64,000 nt of DNA from Pseudomonas asiatica (GCF_040214835.1 NZ_CP157874.1:2422001-2486000), one strand, 5' to 3'. Shown: positions 16,603 through 25,713, numbered from the stretch's first letter. The notes: generated by a model from the letters alone, not told the origin. Made by a program: numbers and translations.

Positions 16603-16673
16603 TTCGGCCCCGCCGCCGCCCGTGCATTAATGCCTCTACCGGAATCGCCCGGCACCAAGAAGAGGAATGCCCC

Positions 16674-16745
16674 ATGTGGACTAAACCCGCCTTTACCGAC
16701 CTGCGCATCGGCTTCGAAGTGACGATGTACTTCGCCAATCGTTGA
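16674..16745 (+). CDS. pqqA: PQQ precursor peptide PqqA (second copy)
   Basis: A 23-residue peptide, [20 protein letters not shown] then ANR. The conserved Glu16-x3-Tyr20 pair (EVTMY), which the radical SAM enzyme PqqE crosslinks to make PQQ, is present, as is the typical MWTKPxFxDLRxGFEVTxYxxNR pattern. An AGAGGAA ribosome-binding site is at 16661-16667. pqqD follows 22 bases later. No pqqB, pqqC or pqqE lies in the window, so this is probably an extra precursor copy inside the ped island, co-regulated with it through the upstream element. Confidence 0.93.
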   Translation: MWTKPAFTDLRIGFEVTMYFANR

Positions 16746-16767
16746 TGCCTGTCCGGCCATCACCGCG

Positions 16768-17070
16768 ATGGCCGGGTCTTCACTGAGCAAACCTGTTGTG
16801 AACCTGATCGATCGTGAACAAGCCCTGGCCTTGCGCAAGGGCTTTCGCCTGCGCTGGGAGCCGCGCCAGGCGTGCCATGTGCTGCTGTACCCCGAGGGCA
16901 TCATCGAGCTCAATGCCAGTGCCGGCTGGGTGCTCGAGTTGCTGGACGGCCAGCGCAGCGTGGCGGCTGTCATCGACCGCCTGGCACAGCGCTTCCCTGG
17001 TGTGCCGGGGCTCGACGAGGACATCCTGGCGTTCCTGGAGGTGGCCCGTGCCAAGTACTGGATCGAATGA
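16768..17070 (+). CDS. pqqD: PQQ biosynthesis peptide chaperone PqqD (second copy)
   Basis: A 100-residue small protein with the PqqD/RRE fold signature ([40 protein letters not shown]). PqqD binds the PqqA leader and presents it to PqqE. The copy sits directly behind a pqqA and 90 bases before the ercA-like gene. A standalone pqqA-pqqD pair within the alcohol island suggests local boosting of PQQ supply. Confidence 0.9.
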   Translation: MAGSSLSKPVVNLIDREQALALRKGFRLRWEPRQACHVLLYPEGIIELNASAGWVLELLDGQRSVAAVIDRLAQRFPGVPGLDEDILAFLEVARAKYWIE

Positions 17071-17137
17071 GCCGTGGTCACGCTTTGGTCTGGTTGCTTT
17101 CGCTACGGGATGCTTTACGCTGGCGGTTACCTTCCAG

Positions 17138-17145
17138 AACAATAA
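17138..17145 (+). promoter_or_regulatory. Candidate Crc/Hfq CA motif before ercA-like gene
   Basis: AACAATAA, continued by GAACAGG, overlaps the likely ribosome-binding area of the gene starting at 17160. It matches AANAANAA. Confidence 0.4.
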
Positions 17146-17159
17146 GAACAGGCTTCCCG

Positions 17160-18323
17160 ATGAGCCAGAGTTTCAGCCCGCTTCGCAAGTTCGTTTCACC
17201 CGAGATCATCTTTGGTGCCGGCTGCCGGCACAATGTTGCCAATTACGCCAAGACCTTCGGTGCGCGCAAGGTGCTGGTGGTCAGCGACCCCGGTGTGATT
17301 GCCGCCGGTTGGGTGGCGGACGTGGAGGCCAGCCTGCAGGCCCAGGGCATCGACTACTGCCTGTACAGCGCCGTATCACCCAACCCACGGGTCGAAGAGG
17401 TGATGCTCGGTGCCGAGATCTACCGGCAGAACCACTGTGATGTGATCGTCGCGGTCGGCGGCGGCAGCCCGATGGATTGCGGCAAGGCCATCGGCATCGT
17501 GGTCGCCCACGGGCGCAGCATCCTCGAATTCGAAGGCGTAGACATGATCCGCGTGCCCAGCCCGCCGCTGATCCTGATCCCGACCACGGCCGGCACTTCG
17601 GCGGACGTGTCGCAGTTCGTGATCATTTCCAACCAGCAGGAGCGCATGAAGTTCTCCATCGTCAGCAAGGCGGTGGTGCCGGACGTGTCGCTGATCGACC
17701 CGCAAACCACCCTGAGCATGGACCCGTTCCTGTCGGCCTGCACCGGTATCGATGCGCTGGTGCATGCCATCGAAGCCTTCGTTTCCACCGGCCACGGCCC
17801 GCTGACCGACCCCCATGCGCTGGAGGCCATGCGCCTGATCAACGGCAACCTGGTGGAAATGATCGCCAACCCCACCGATATCGCCCTGCGCGAGAAGATC
17901 ATGCTGGGCAGCATGCAGGCGGGGCTGGCGTTTTCCAATGCGATCCTGGGTGCGGTCCACGCCATGTCGCACAGCCTGGGCGGGTTCCTCGACCTGCCGC
18001 ATGGCCTGTGCAATGCGGTGCTGGTGGAGCACGTGGTGGCGTTCAACTACAGCTCGGCACCGGAGCGTTTCAAGGTGATTGCCGAAGTGCTGGGTATCGA
18101 CTGCCGCGGCCTCAACCACCGGCAGATCTGTGCGCGTCTGGTCGAGCACCTGATCGCCCTGAAGCATGCCATCGGCTTCCACGAAACCCTGGGCCTGCAC
18201 GGGGTGCGCACGGCCGATATCCCGTTCCTGTCGCAACATGCGATGGATGACCCGTGCATCCTCACCAACCCGCGTGCGTCGAGCCAGCGTGATGTCGAGG
18301 TGGTCTATGGCGAAGCCCTCTGA
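17160..18323 (+). CDS. ercA: Iron-containing alcohol dehydrogenase, ErcA-like
   Basis: A 387-residue group III dehydrogenase. Metal ligands are visible as Asp and His in GIDALVHAIEAFVS, and His in HAMSHSLGG and LPHGLCNA; the cofactor site GGGSPMDCGK is intact. In P. aeruginosa the homologue ErcA neighbours the hybrid kinase ErcS' and is reported to have a regulatory role in ethanol oxidation instead of a bulk catabolic one. The same pairing occurs here: the next gene starts inside this one (17-base overlap), so expression is coupled. The symbol is given by that analogy. Confidence 0.85.
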   Translation: MSQSFSPLRKFVSPEIIFGAGCRHNVANYAKTFGARKVLVVSDPGVIAAGWVADVEASLQAQGIDYCLYSAVSPNPRVEEVMLGAEIYRQNHCDVIVAVGGGSPMDCGKAIGIVVAHGRSILEFEGVDMIRVPSPPLILIPTTAGTSADVSQFVIISNQQERMKFSIVSKAVVPDVSLIDPQTTLSMDPFLSACTGIDALVHAIEAFVSTGHGPLTDPHALEAMRLINGNLVEMIANPTDIALREKIMLGSMQAGLAFSNAILGAVHAMSHSLGGFLDLPHGLCNAVLVEHVVAFNYSSAPERFKVIAEVLGIDCRGLNHRQICARLVEHLIALKHAIGFHETLGLHGVRTADIPFLSQHAMDDPCILTNPRASSQRDVEVVYGEAL

Positions 18324-20034
18324 CGAGCAGCAACGGGCGCTGGCCGGGCTGCTGGGGCTGGGCGACCACTCGGCGCGCAAGAGCCATTACCCGGAGCTGG
18401 CGGCGCGCCTGGACGAGCTGGAGGCCGAACGCAACCGCTACAAGTGGCTGTTCGAAAACGCCGTGCACGGGATTTTCCAGGCCAGCCTGCAAGACGGCAT
18501 GCGTGCCGCCAACCCGGCGTTGGCACGCATGCTCGGTTACGACAACCCGCAAGCGTTGCTGTTTCCGCTGACGGACCTTGCCGACAACCTGTTTGTCGGC
18601 GGGGCCGAAGAATTGCACGCCATCACCGCGACCCTCGCCCGTGAACGCAGCCTGCACGGCTATGAAACCCGCTTGCGGCGCAAGGATGGCAGCCACCTCG
18701 ATGTGCTGATGAACCTGTTGCTCAAGCCCGGCCAGGAAGGGCTGGTGGAAGGGTTTGTCGCCGACATCACCGAACGCAAGCTGGCCCAGCAGCGCCTGCA
18801 GCAACTGAATGACGAACTCGAGCAACGGGTGGCCGCCCGCACCGATGAACTGCTGGAGGCCAACCGCAATCTGCAACAGCAGATCGCCGAGCGCAAACAG
18901 ATTGCCCGCGCCCTGCGCGATGCCCGCGACGCCGCGGAAACCGCCAACCGCAGCAAGGACAAGTACCTCGCTGCCGCCAGCCATGACCTGCTGCAACCGC
19001 TGAATGCCGCGCGGCTGCTGATCTCGACCTTGCGCGAAAGGCCATTGCCAGACGCGGAAAAGGTGCTGGTGGAGCGTACCCACCAGGCCCTGGAGGGTGC
19101 CGAAGACCTGCTGACCGACCTGCTGGACATTTCCCGGCTCGACCAGGCGGCGGTCAAGCCGGACGTGGCGCTGTATCGCCTCGACGAACTGTTCGGGCCA
19201 CTGGTCTCGGAGTTTCGCACGGTGGCCGATGCGGCAGGCCTGAAGCTGCGCGCGCGCATTGGCGACTACGCCATCAGTACCGACCTGCGGCTGATGACGC
19301 GTATCCTGCGCAACTTTCTCAGCAACGCCTGCCGTTATACCGACGAGGGCAGGATCCTGCTGGGGGCCAGGCGCCGCGGCGATCACTTGCGCCTGGAGGT
19401 GTGGGATACCGGGCGTGGCATCGCGGCGGATCGGCTGCAGGCCATCTTCCTCGAGTTCAACCAACTGGACGTAGGCCGCGCCGCCGACCGCAAGGGCGTG
19501 GGCCTGGGGCTGGCCATCGTCGAGCGGATCGCCAAGATTCTCGGCTACCGCATCGAGGTGCGTTCGTGGCCGGGGCGTGGCTCGATGTTCAGCATCGACG
19601 TGCCGATCGGCGAAGCCATGCCGCTGCCTATCCACCAGGCCGCGCCGCAGCCGGGCGCCGGCAACCCGTTGCCGGGCCGCCGCCTGCTGGTACTGGACAA
19701 CGAAGTGAGCATCCTCGAGAGCATGGGCGCGCTGCTCGGGCAGTGGGGCTGCGAAGTGGTTACCGCGACGGACCAGGCCGGGGCCTTGCTGGCCTTGCAG
19801 GGGCGGGCACCGGAATTGATCCTGGCGGACTTTCACCTGGACCACGGTGTTGTCGGCTGCGAGGTGGTCAGGCACTTGCGTGAACATTTCGGCGCCGCCA
19901 TTCCCGCGGTGATCATCACCGCCGACCGCAGTGATCAGTGCCGACGCTCCTTGAACAAGCTCGGTGCGCCGTTGCTGAACAAGCCCGTCAAACCGGGGAA
20001 GTTGCGTGCGGTATTGAGCCAGTTGCTGGGCTGA
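18307..20034 (+). CDS. Hybrid sensor histidine kinase/response regulator, ErcS'-like
   Basis: A 575-residue soluble hybrid kinase. An N-terminal PAS domain (about 40-158: NRYKWLFENAVHGIFQAS ... VADITERKLA) leads into a coiled coil (about 160-215). HisKA has His226 in AAASHDLLQPLNAA, followed by HATPase (N-box LRNFLSNACRYT, G-box GVGLGLAIVERIAK) and a C-terminal receiver (about 450-575) with Asp in ILADFHLDHG. There are no membrane segments, so the signal is cytoplasmic. It overlaps the ercA-like gene. In P. aeruginosa ErcS' takes part in the kinase network controlling exaA; the same role is inferred. Confidence 0.87.
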   Translation: MAKPSDEQQRALAGLLGLGDHSARKSHYPELAARLDELEAERNRYKWLFENAVHGIFQASLQDGMRAANPALARMLGYDNPQALLFPLTDLADNLFVGGAEELHAITATLARERSLHGYETRLRRKDGSHLDVLMNLLLKPGQEGLVEGFVADITERKLAQQRLQQLNDELEQRVAARTDELLEANRNLQQQIAERKQIARALRDARDAAETANRSKDKYLAAASHDLLQPLNAARLLISTLRERPLPDAEKVLVERTHQALEGAEDLLTDLLDISRLDQAAVKPDVALYRLDELFGPLVSEFRTVADAAGLKLRARIGDYAISTDLRLMTRILRNFLSNACRYTDEGRILLGARRRGDHLRLEVWDTGRGIAADRLQAIFLEFNQLDVGRAADRKGVGLGLAIVERIAKILGYRIEVRSWPGRGSMFSIDVPIGEAMPLPIHQAAPQPGAGNPLPGRRLLVLDNEVSILESMGALLGQWGCEVVTATDQAGALLALQGRAPELILADFHLDHGVVGCEVVRHLREHFGAAIPAVIITADRSDQCRRSLNKLGAPLLNKPVKPGKLRAVLSQLLG

Positions 20035-20054
20035 AGCCTCAATCCCATGGCCTT

Positions 20055-20215
20055 GCGCGACAGATAACTGAATTCGCAAGCGATCCTCGTACCCTGTGGG
20101 AGCGGCTTTAGCCGCGAAGAATCCAACGCGGTGCATGGCACCGGCTGCGCCGGTGTTCGCGGCTAAAGCCGCTCCCACAGGGGCCCTGCTAATTCAATGA
20201 GTCATGTGCAGTTCT
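20055..20215 (+). repeat. Composite REP repeat with conserved flanks, copy 1
   Basis: The REP pair at 20095-20179 is embedded in a longer repeated unit. The left flank (GATAACTGAATTCGCAAGC) and right flank (ATTCAATGAGTCATGTGCAG) recur around the REP pairs at 27261-27436, 39012-39172 and 45500-45660. The whole unit is about 160-175 bp. Confidence 0.8.
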
Positions 20216-20398
20216 ATGAGCGCAGCCTTGTGCTGCTCCTACAGGGGGGCGCGCAGTGCCAGGTGGCTGTTCCTGAAATGGGACTCTGTGTTGCGGATGT
20301 CAGCCTGTCACGGCTCTGCCTGGCTGGTTATCTTACCGGGGCGCCATTGTTTGGGCGAAGTCATACCAAACGCATCCAACCCGAGTAAGGAAAACATC

Positions 20399-21019
20399 AT
20401 GGCCTTTCAATACAAGCGACTGGACAAGAATAACGCCGCCGTACTGCTGGTGGATCACCAGACGGGTTTGCTCTCTTTGGTAAGGGATATCGAACCCGAC
20501 CGTTTCAAGAACAATGTGCTGGCCCTGTCGGACCTGGCCAAGTACTTCAAGTTGCCGACCATCCTCACCACCAGCTTCGAGAACGGCCCAAATGGCCCGC
20601 TGGTGCCCGAACTCAAGGAGCAGTTCCCTGACGCGCCGTACATCGCGCGCCCGGGCAACATCAATGCCTGGGACAACGAAGACTTCGTCAAGGCGGTCAA
20701 GGCCACCGGCAAGAAGCAGCTGATCATCGCCGGCGTGGTGACCGAGGTTTGCGTGGCCTTCCCGGCACTGTCGGCCCTGGAGGAAGGCTTCGATGTGTTC
20801 GTGGTCACCGATGCCTCCGGCACCTTCAACGAACTGACCCGTGATTCGGCCTGGCGCCGGATGGAAGCCGCCGGCGCGCAACTGATGACCTGGTTCGGCG
20901 TGGCCTGCGAGCTGCACCGCGACTGGCGCAACGACATCGAGGGCCTGGGCACGCTGTTCTCCAACCACATCCCGGACTACCGTAACCTGATGACCAGCTT
21001 CAGCAAGCTGTCGAAGTAA
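20399..21019 (+). CDS. Isochorismatase-family cysteine hydrolase (YcaC-like)
   Basis: A 206-residue cytoplasmic hydrolase. The triad of the family is visible: Asp in VLLVDHQTGLL, Lys near VKAVKATGKKQ and nucleophile Cys in AGVVTEVCVAF. The C-terminal half (TRDSAWRRMEAAGAQLMTWFGVACELHRDW) matches the YcaC subgroup, whose substrate is not known. The start at 20399 follows AAGGAAA; a longer in-frame start at 20204 would run through repeat-flank DNA. It stands alone between a composite REP and the efflux operon. Confidence 0.85.
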   Translation: MAFQYKRLDKNNAAVLLVDHQTGLLSLVRDIEPDRFKNNVLALSDLAKYFKLPTILTTSFENGPNGPLVPELKEQFPDAPYIARPGNINAWDNEDFVKAVKATGKKQLIIAGVVTEVCVAFPALSALEEGFDVFVVTDASGTFNELTRDSAWRRMEAAGAQLMTWFGVACELHRDWRNDIEGLGTLFSNHIPDYRNLMTSFSKLSK

Positions 21020-21291
21020 TCCGGCCGGGGCGCCATGCGCGTGCATGGCTCCCCGATCGCTTGTGTCACACGTCAGTTTTGTGCCGCCGGTGCCTGCGCC
21101 TCGAGCAGGGCGGTACCCAACCTGTCGTCAGTTAATCTGCTTATATATCTTACGGTTGCTCGACTCGCGCACTTGAACGGTAATGTGAGTGTGCTCGCGG
21201 ATGCGCAGAGACGCCTCCAGCTCATGAATCAACCCGGCCCGGAATGCCATGCGCCCATGCGCGGCTCCCTGGCCGTGTCCCGAGGTGCCGG
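21020..21291. other. Noncoding gap before the efflux operon
   Basis: No gene is supported in these 272 bases. An imperfect short duplication is seen (GCGCCATGCGCGTGCATGGC near 21030 and ATGCCATGCGCCCATGCG near 21244). The stretch TCTGCTTATATATCTTACGG around 21136-21155 is AT-rich and may contain the operon promoter. Confidence 0.4.
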
Positions 21292-23445
21292 ATGGCTCCA
21301 CTGATTTCCTATTTCAAGATGGCCTTGAACCCTGGCCGTGTGGTGCTGTTCTTCGCGCTGCGTACCATCGTTGCAGGCCTGTTGTGCCTCTACCTGGCGT
21401 TCATCTTCGACCTGGAACAACCGAAGTGGGCGCTGATGACCGTGATCATCATCAGCCTGCCGTTGGCCGGCATGACCCTCAAGCGCAGTTTCGCCCAGGT
21501 AGTGGGTACCGCAGCGGGGGCGGCCATGGCGGTGGTGATCATGGCCTTGTTCCCCCAGGCGCCAATGCCTTTCATCGTCTGCCTGGCCCTGTGGCTGGCG
21601 TTCTGCACGGCGGGCGGCACGCTGCTGCGCTATACCGACTCGCATGCCTTCGTCCTCAGCGGGTTTACCGCTGTGGTGGTCGCGATGCTGGCCGTGCCGG
21701 AACCGGACGGCATCCTCCTGCTGGCCATCACCCGGTTGACCGAAACCCTGCTGGCGGTGGCCTGCGTGGCCGTGGTCAGTTTGTTGAGCGCGCGCCCACA
21801 GGCAGTGGCGCAGGGCTACTTCAGCAAGGTCGATAGCCTGGTCAAGCTGATCGCCCGGCACGCCGCCGAGGTGGTGCGCAGCGAAGAGGACGAAGCCGCG
21901 CTGCACCAGCGGCAGGCGCAATTGATCAGCGAGATCAGTGCGCTGGAAGGCCTGCGCCGTCATCTCTATTTCGATGCGCCGCACCTGCGCAACGCCGATG
22001 GGCTGGTGCAGCTGCTGGCCAACCAACTGGTGCTGCTGGTGTCGCGCCTGCTGGTACTGCGCCAACAGCGGCAGTTGATCAAGCAGCACTGGCAAGGGCC
22101 GTTGCCAGAAGAAATCCAGCTGTTGCGCCAGGACGAGCTGGACAACCTGGAGGCACTGGCCCGTGACGGCGTGAAGTTGTCGGCGCAGCGCCGCGAAGCG
22201 ATCCACCACCTGTACCAGCGCTTCGACGCCGCCGCTGACCGGGTCGAGTTTCTCGACGAGCCCTTGCCCCCGCGCATGCGCTCGCTGGCCTGGGCCCTGC
22301 GCTGGGAGCAGGCGCGCCTGCTGCAGCAGCTGAACGAACTGATCGAGCTCAACGAGGCGATCCAGCAGGGCAGGGGCGCCAGTTGCCCCCATGCCCAAGG
22401 GCAGGCCAGCGCGCTGCATCTGGACTTCCGCCTGGCCGGCATGAACGCCGTGCGGGCGTTCCTGGCGTTGTTTCTCGCCGGTTGGTTGTGGATCGAAACG
22501 GCCTGGGACGGCGCGCGTTCCGGGGTGATCCTGATCGGTGTCATGTGCTCGCTGATGGCGACGCTGCCGCGGCCGTTGCTGGCCAGCCAGAACTACAACC
22601 GCGGCCTGCTGGTCGCGCTGCTGTTGTCCGCCGTGTACCAGTTTGCCCTGCTGCCGATGTTCACCGATTTCGAAATGCTTGCCGTGTGCCTGGTGCCGTT
22701 GCTGTACCTGGCGGCCGTCGGCCTGGCCAGCCCCATGACCGCCGGCATCGGCATGGGCATCGGGTTGATCAGCCTGTTGATGATCGGGCCGCAGAATGTC
22801 GGCGCCTACCACAACAGTGCCATGCAGTGGTTCGAGTTTGCCGGCGGCTATGCGGCGGCTGGCGGGCTGGCGATGGTGGTGTTCGCCCTGGTGTTCCCGT
22901 TCAACCCGCAAAAGCGCATGGCCCGGCTGTTCCGCCAGACCCGCGAAGATGTGCATGAGTACGTGACGGCACCTGCCAGCGTGGCGCGTCAGTTCGATTT
23001 CGAGAGCCGCATGCTGGACCGCCTTTCGGCAATGATAGGCCTGTTGCCCGCCGCCACTGATGCGCGCTCCCGGGAGTTGTTCGATTGCAGCCTGGTGTGC
23101 CCGGCGCTGGCCATTGCGCTGGGCCAGGCGCATGCCCAGTGCGTCAACCTCACGGTGTTGCCTGAAGGCACGAGGGCGCGTTTGCGCCTAGGGTTGCAGG
23201 AGATGGCGGATCTGATCGGCGCACGCCGGCGGGTGGATGTGGACGGGCTGTTGCGCGAGCTGGCCGAGCTTGCCGAAACCCTGGATGCGCTGCACCAGGC
23301 ACACGCCGAGGCGGGCCGCGAGACGCTGCGGCAGTTGTTCATCCTGCGGGTCGCGCTATCGGTTGCCGGCCAGTTGTTGCAGCGCTATCGACTGGTGCTG
23401 GCAGCGCAGACGTTGCCTGAGGAGGAGGGCGCCTATGCCCGTTGA
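21292..23445 (+). CDS. FUSC-family inner-membrane efflux protein (AaeB-like)
   Basis: A 717-residue membrane protein with two blocks of hydrophobic helices (about residues 15-165 and 385-530), each followed by a large cytoplasmic domain, the FUSC/AaeB layout. E. coli AaeB exports p-hydroxybenzoate and related aromatic acids together with the adaptor AaeA. The start at 21292 (MAPLISYFKM) has GAGGTG at 21282-21287. The next gene starts inside this one (11-base overlap), and an adaptor gene follows, so this is an operon. The substrate is unknown; an aromatic acid fits the nearby catabolic genes. Confidence 0.87.
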   Translation: MAPLISYFKMALNPGRVVLFFALRTIVAGLLCLYLAFIFDLEQPKWALMTVIIISLPLAGMTLKRSFAQVVGTAAGAAMAVVIMALFPQAPMPFIVCLALWLAFCTAGGTLLRYTDSHAFVLSGFTAVVVAMLAVPEPDGILLLAITRLTETLLAVACVAVVSLLSARPQAVAQGYFSKVDSLVKLIARHAAEVVRSEEDEAALHQRQAQLISEISALEGLRRHLYFDAPHLRNADGLVQLLANQLVLLVSRLLVLRQQRQLIKQHWQGPLPEEIQLLRQDELDNLEALARDGVKLSAQRREAIHHLYQRFDAAADRVEFLDEPLPPRMRSLAWALRWEQARLLQQLNELIELNEAIQQGRGASCPHAQGQASALHLDFRLAGMNAVRAFLALFLAGWLWIETAWDGARSGVILIGVMCSLMATLPRPLLASQNYNRGLLVALLLSAVYQFALLPMFTDFEMLAVCLVPLLYLAAVGLASPMTAGIGMGIGLISLLMIGPQNVGAYHNSAMQWFEFAGGYAAAGGLAMVVFALVFPFNPQKRMARLFRQTREDVHEYVTAPASVARQFDFESRMLDRLSAMIGLLPAATDARSRELFDCSLVCPALAIALGQAHAQCVNLTVLPEGTRARLRLGLQEMADLIGARRRVDVDGLLRELAELAETLDALHQAHAEAGRETLRQLFILRVALSVAGQLLQRYRLVLAAQTLPEEEGAYAR

Positions 23446-23641
23446 TTTCGAGTTTGGCGGGGTCTACCTGCCGCCGATTGCCCAGGCGTTGTTGCTGGGG
23501 TTGCCGTTGTTCCTGGTGCTGGACGCCCTGTTGCGGCGCAGTGGCGTGCTGGCGCGTGTGTGGCACCCGGCGCTGTTGCAGGGCGCCTTGTATGCCGCGA
23601 TCTGCGCGGCGCTGGTGTTGTCGATGGGAGTGAGTGCCTGA
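23435..23641 (+). CDS. DUF1656 small membrane protein (AaeX-like)
   Basis: A 68-residue protein with two membrane segments (about 13-30 and 45-64). It begins MPVDFEFGGVYLPP, the usual N-terminus of the family. DUF1656 proteins sit between the FUSC and HlyD genes of aromatic-acid efflux operons, as here. The precise role is unknown. It overlaps the gene before it and ends two bases before the next. Confidence 0.9.
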   Translation: MPVDFEFGGVYLPPIAQALLLGLPLFLVLDALLRRSGVLARVWHPALLQGALYAAICAALVLSMGVSA

Positions 23642-23643
23642 AT

Positions 23644-24591
23644 ATGCCTGTGTTGAAACCTGTTCTTGCCAAGGCCGTGACCCTGGCAGTGCTGGCGCTT
23701 GCGGTGGTGCTGGGCTGGTTTGCCTGGGACTACTACACCCGTGCGCCCTGGACCCGTGATGCCCGTGTGCGGGCCGATGTGGTGACCCTGTCGGCCGAGG
23801 TGGCAGGGCGCATCATCGAGCTGCCGGTGCAGGACAACCAGTTCGTCAGGCAGGGCGACCTGCTGCTGCAGATCGACCCGGCGCGCTACGAGCTGGCCGT
23901 GCTGCATGCTGTGCGAGCCGTCGAAGTCGCGCGTGCGGCGCTGGGCCAGTCGCAGGCCGCCATCGTCGCCAACGAGGCGCAGCTCAAGCAGCGGCGCAGC
24001 GAAGAGCAACGCCGACGCAAGCTGCAATCGATGTTGGCAATCTCTGCCGAAGAATGGGAAAAGGCCGGCACCGACGTGGCCGTGGCCCAGGCCGACCTGC
24101 TGCGCGAACAGTCCAACCTCGGCCTGGCACAAGCCAACGTGCAACTCGCCGAGGCCACGCTGCAGCAGGCCCGGCTCGACCTGGAACGCACCCGGGTCAG
24201 CGCCCCGGTCAGCGGTTACGTGACCAACCTGCTGACCCGCCAGGGCGACTATGCCCAGCCGGGCATGCCGCTGCTGGCGCTGGTCGACAGTTCGTCGTTC
24301 CACGTCAGTGGCTATTTCGAGGAAACCAAGTTGCCGAAAATCAAGGTGGGCAGCCGTGCGCGCATCGCCCTGATGAGTGGCGAGGTGCTGGAGGGCACGG
24401 TAGAGAGCATTGCCTATGCCATTACCGACCGCGAGAACCAGCCGGGCAACCGCCTGCTGGCCAACGTCAACCCGAGCTACACCTGGGTCAAGCTTGCCCA
24501 GCGGATCCCGGTACGGCTGCGCCTGGAGCGCAGTGCCGATGCGCCACCCTTGCGTGCGGGTACCACTGCCACCGTGACCATTCTCGAATAG
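23644..24591 (+). CDS. HlyD-type periplasmic adaptor (AaeA-like)
   Basis: A 315-residue membrane-anchored adaptor: one N-terminal TM (about 8-28), then TRDARVRADVVTLSAEVAGRI (barrel-sandwich first half), a coiled-coil hairpin (about 80-150), the second half (VSAPVSGYVTNLLTRQGDYA) and a beta-barrel. It should connect the FUSC pump to an outer-membrane channel, none of which is encoded in the operon. It begins two bases after the DUF1656 stop. Confidence 0.9.
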   Translation: MPVLKPVLAKAVTLAVLALAVVLGWFAWDYYTRAPWTRDARVRADVVTLSAEVAGRIIELPVQDNQFVRQGDLLLQIDPARYELAVLHAVRAVEVARAALGQSQAAIVANEAQLKQRRSEEQRRRKLQSMLAISAEEWEKAGTDVAVAQADLLREQSNLGLAQANVQLAEATLQQARLDLERTRVSAPVSGYVTNLLTRQGDYAQPGMPLLALVDSSSFHVSGYFEETKLPKIKVGSRARIALMSGEVLEGTVESIAYAITDRENQPGNRLLANVNPSYTWVKLAQRIPVRLRLERSADAPPLRAGTTATVTILE

Positions 24592-24604
24592 CTGGGGGTG
24601 GGCG

Positions 24605-25513
24605 ATGAGCATGATGTTCGATTTGAATGAGCTGTACCTGTATACCAAGGTGGTCGAGTGTGGCGGTTTCGCATCGGCCGGGCGCGCGCTCGGCTTGCCC
24701 AAGTCGCGGCTGAGCCGGCGAGTCGCCAATCTGGAGGACCGCCTGGGAGTGCGCCTGATCCAGCGCTCCACCCGGCAGTTCGCGGTCACCGAAGTGGGGC
24801 TGGAGTACTACCATCACTGTATGTCGATGGTCGATCGGGCATTTGCTGCCGAGGACGCGATCCAGCGCAGCCGCGCGGTGCCCAGCGGCATTGTCCGGCT
24901 GGCCTGCAGCACCTCGCTGCTGGATGCACGCCTGGCGCCGATGCTTGGGCAGTTCATGGTGCAATGCCCGGCGGTGGAGTTGCTGGTGAAGAGCTACAAC
25001 CGGCGGGTCGATGTGATCGGCGAGGGCTTCGACCTGGTCCTGAGCGTGCGCCATCAACCGCTGGAAAGCAGCGAGCTGGTGATGCGCAAACTGGCGCAGA
25101 GCCGCCAGTGCCTGGTGGCTTCGCCCGGCTTGCTGGCGCAGTACGACCGCCCTCTGCAGCCTGCCGACCTGTTTGAACTGCCCAGCCTTGGCTGGGGGGC
25201 GAATGTTCAGGAGTACGTCTGGGACCTGGACGGCCCCGAAGGCGGGGTGGCGTCCATTCGCTTCCGCCCACGGTTGGTCTCCGACGATATCGCGGTGCTG
25301 TACCAGGGCGCGCTCGCGGGCGTGGGCGTGGTGCTGCTGCCAGCGGATATGGTGAAGGATGACCTGGCCGCCGGGCGTTTGCTGAACGTGCTGGAGAGCT
25401 GGGTACCCAGGATGGGCGAGGTAATCGCCCTGTTTCCTTCGCGGCGGGGGCTGACGCCAGCGGTGCGGGAGTTGATCGACTTTCTTGCGGTGGCGTTCGA
25501 GCGGTCGGCTTAG
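24605..25513 (+). CDS. LysR-family regulator of the efflux operon
   Basis: A 302-residue regulator with an N-terminal winged HTH (LNELYLYTKVVECGGFASAGRALGLPKSRLSRRVANLE) and an effector domain. It resembles the AaeR/CrgA-type LysR group. It is co-oriented, 13 bases after the adaptor gene, so it is part of the operon instead of being divergent as is usual for LysR genes. Autoregulation with the pump is plausible. Confidence 0.88.
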   Translation: MSMMFDLNELYLYTKVVECGGFASAGRALGLPKSRLSRRVANLEDRLGVRLIQRSTRQFAVTEVGLEYYHHCMSMVDRAFAAEDAIQRSRAVPSGIVRLACSTSLLDARLAPMLGQFMVQCPAVELLVKSYNRRVDVIGEGFDLVLSVRHQPLESSELVMRKLAQSRQCLVASPGLLAQYDRPLQPADLFELPSLGWGANVQEYVWDLDGPEGGVASIRFRPRLVSDDIAVLYQGALAGVGVVLLPADMVKDDLAAGRLLNVLESWVPRMGEVIALFPSRRGLTPAVRELIDFLAVAFERSA

Positions 25514-25713
25514 CGCCTTTGACGGAGCGGCAGCGTTCACCAGGCAGAACGCTGCGGCGCATTTCATCACCTACCGTCCGTTGCGTCGTGCACCTATCAT
25601 TCAAGCTTTGCAGCCTGTGCAGCAGGGTGGCCACAGGCAATCGTCAATCGGGAGTTTCAATGTCAGAGCGGCGCAGCGTTGCGCCTGCCGGCTGCCGGTT
25701 AGAGGAGCAGCAC

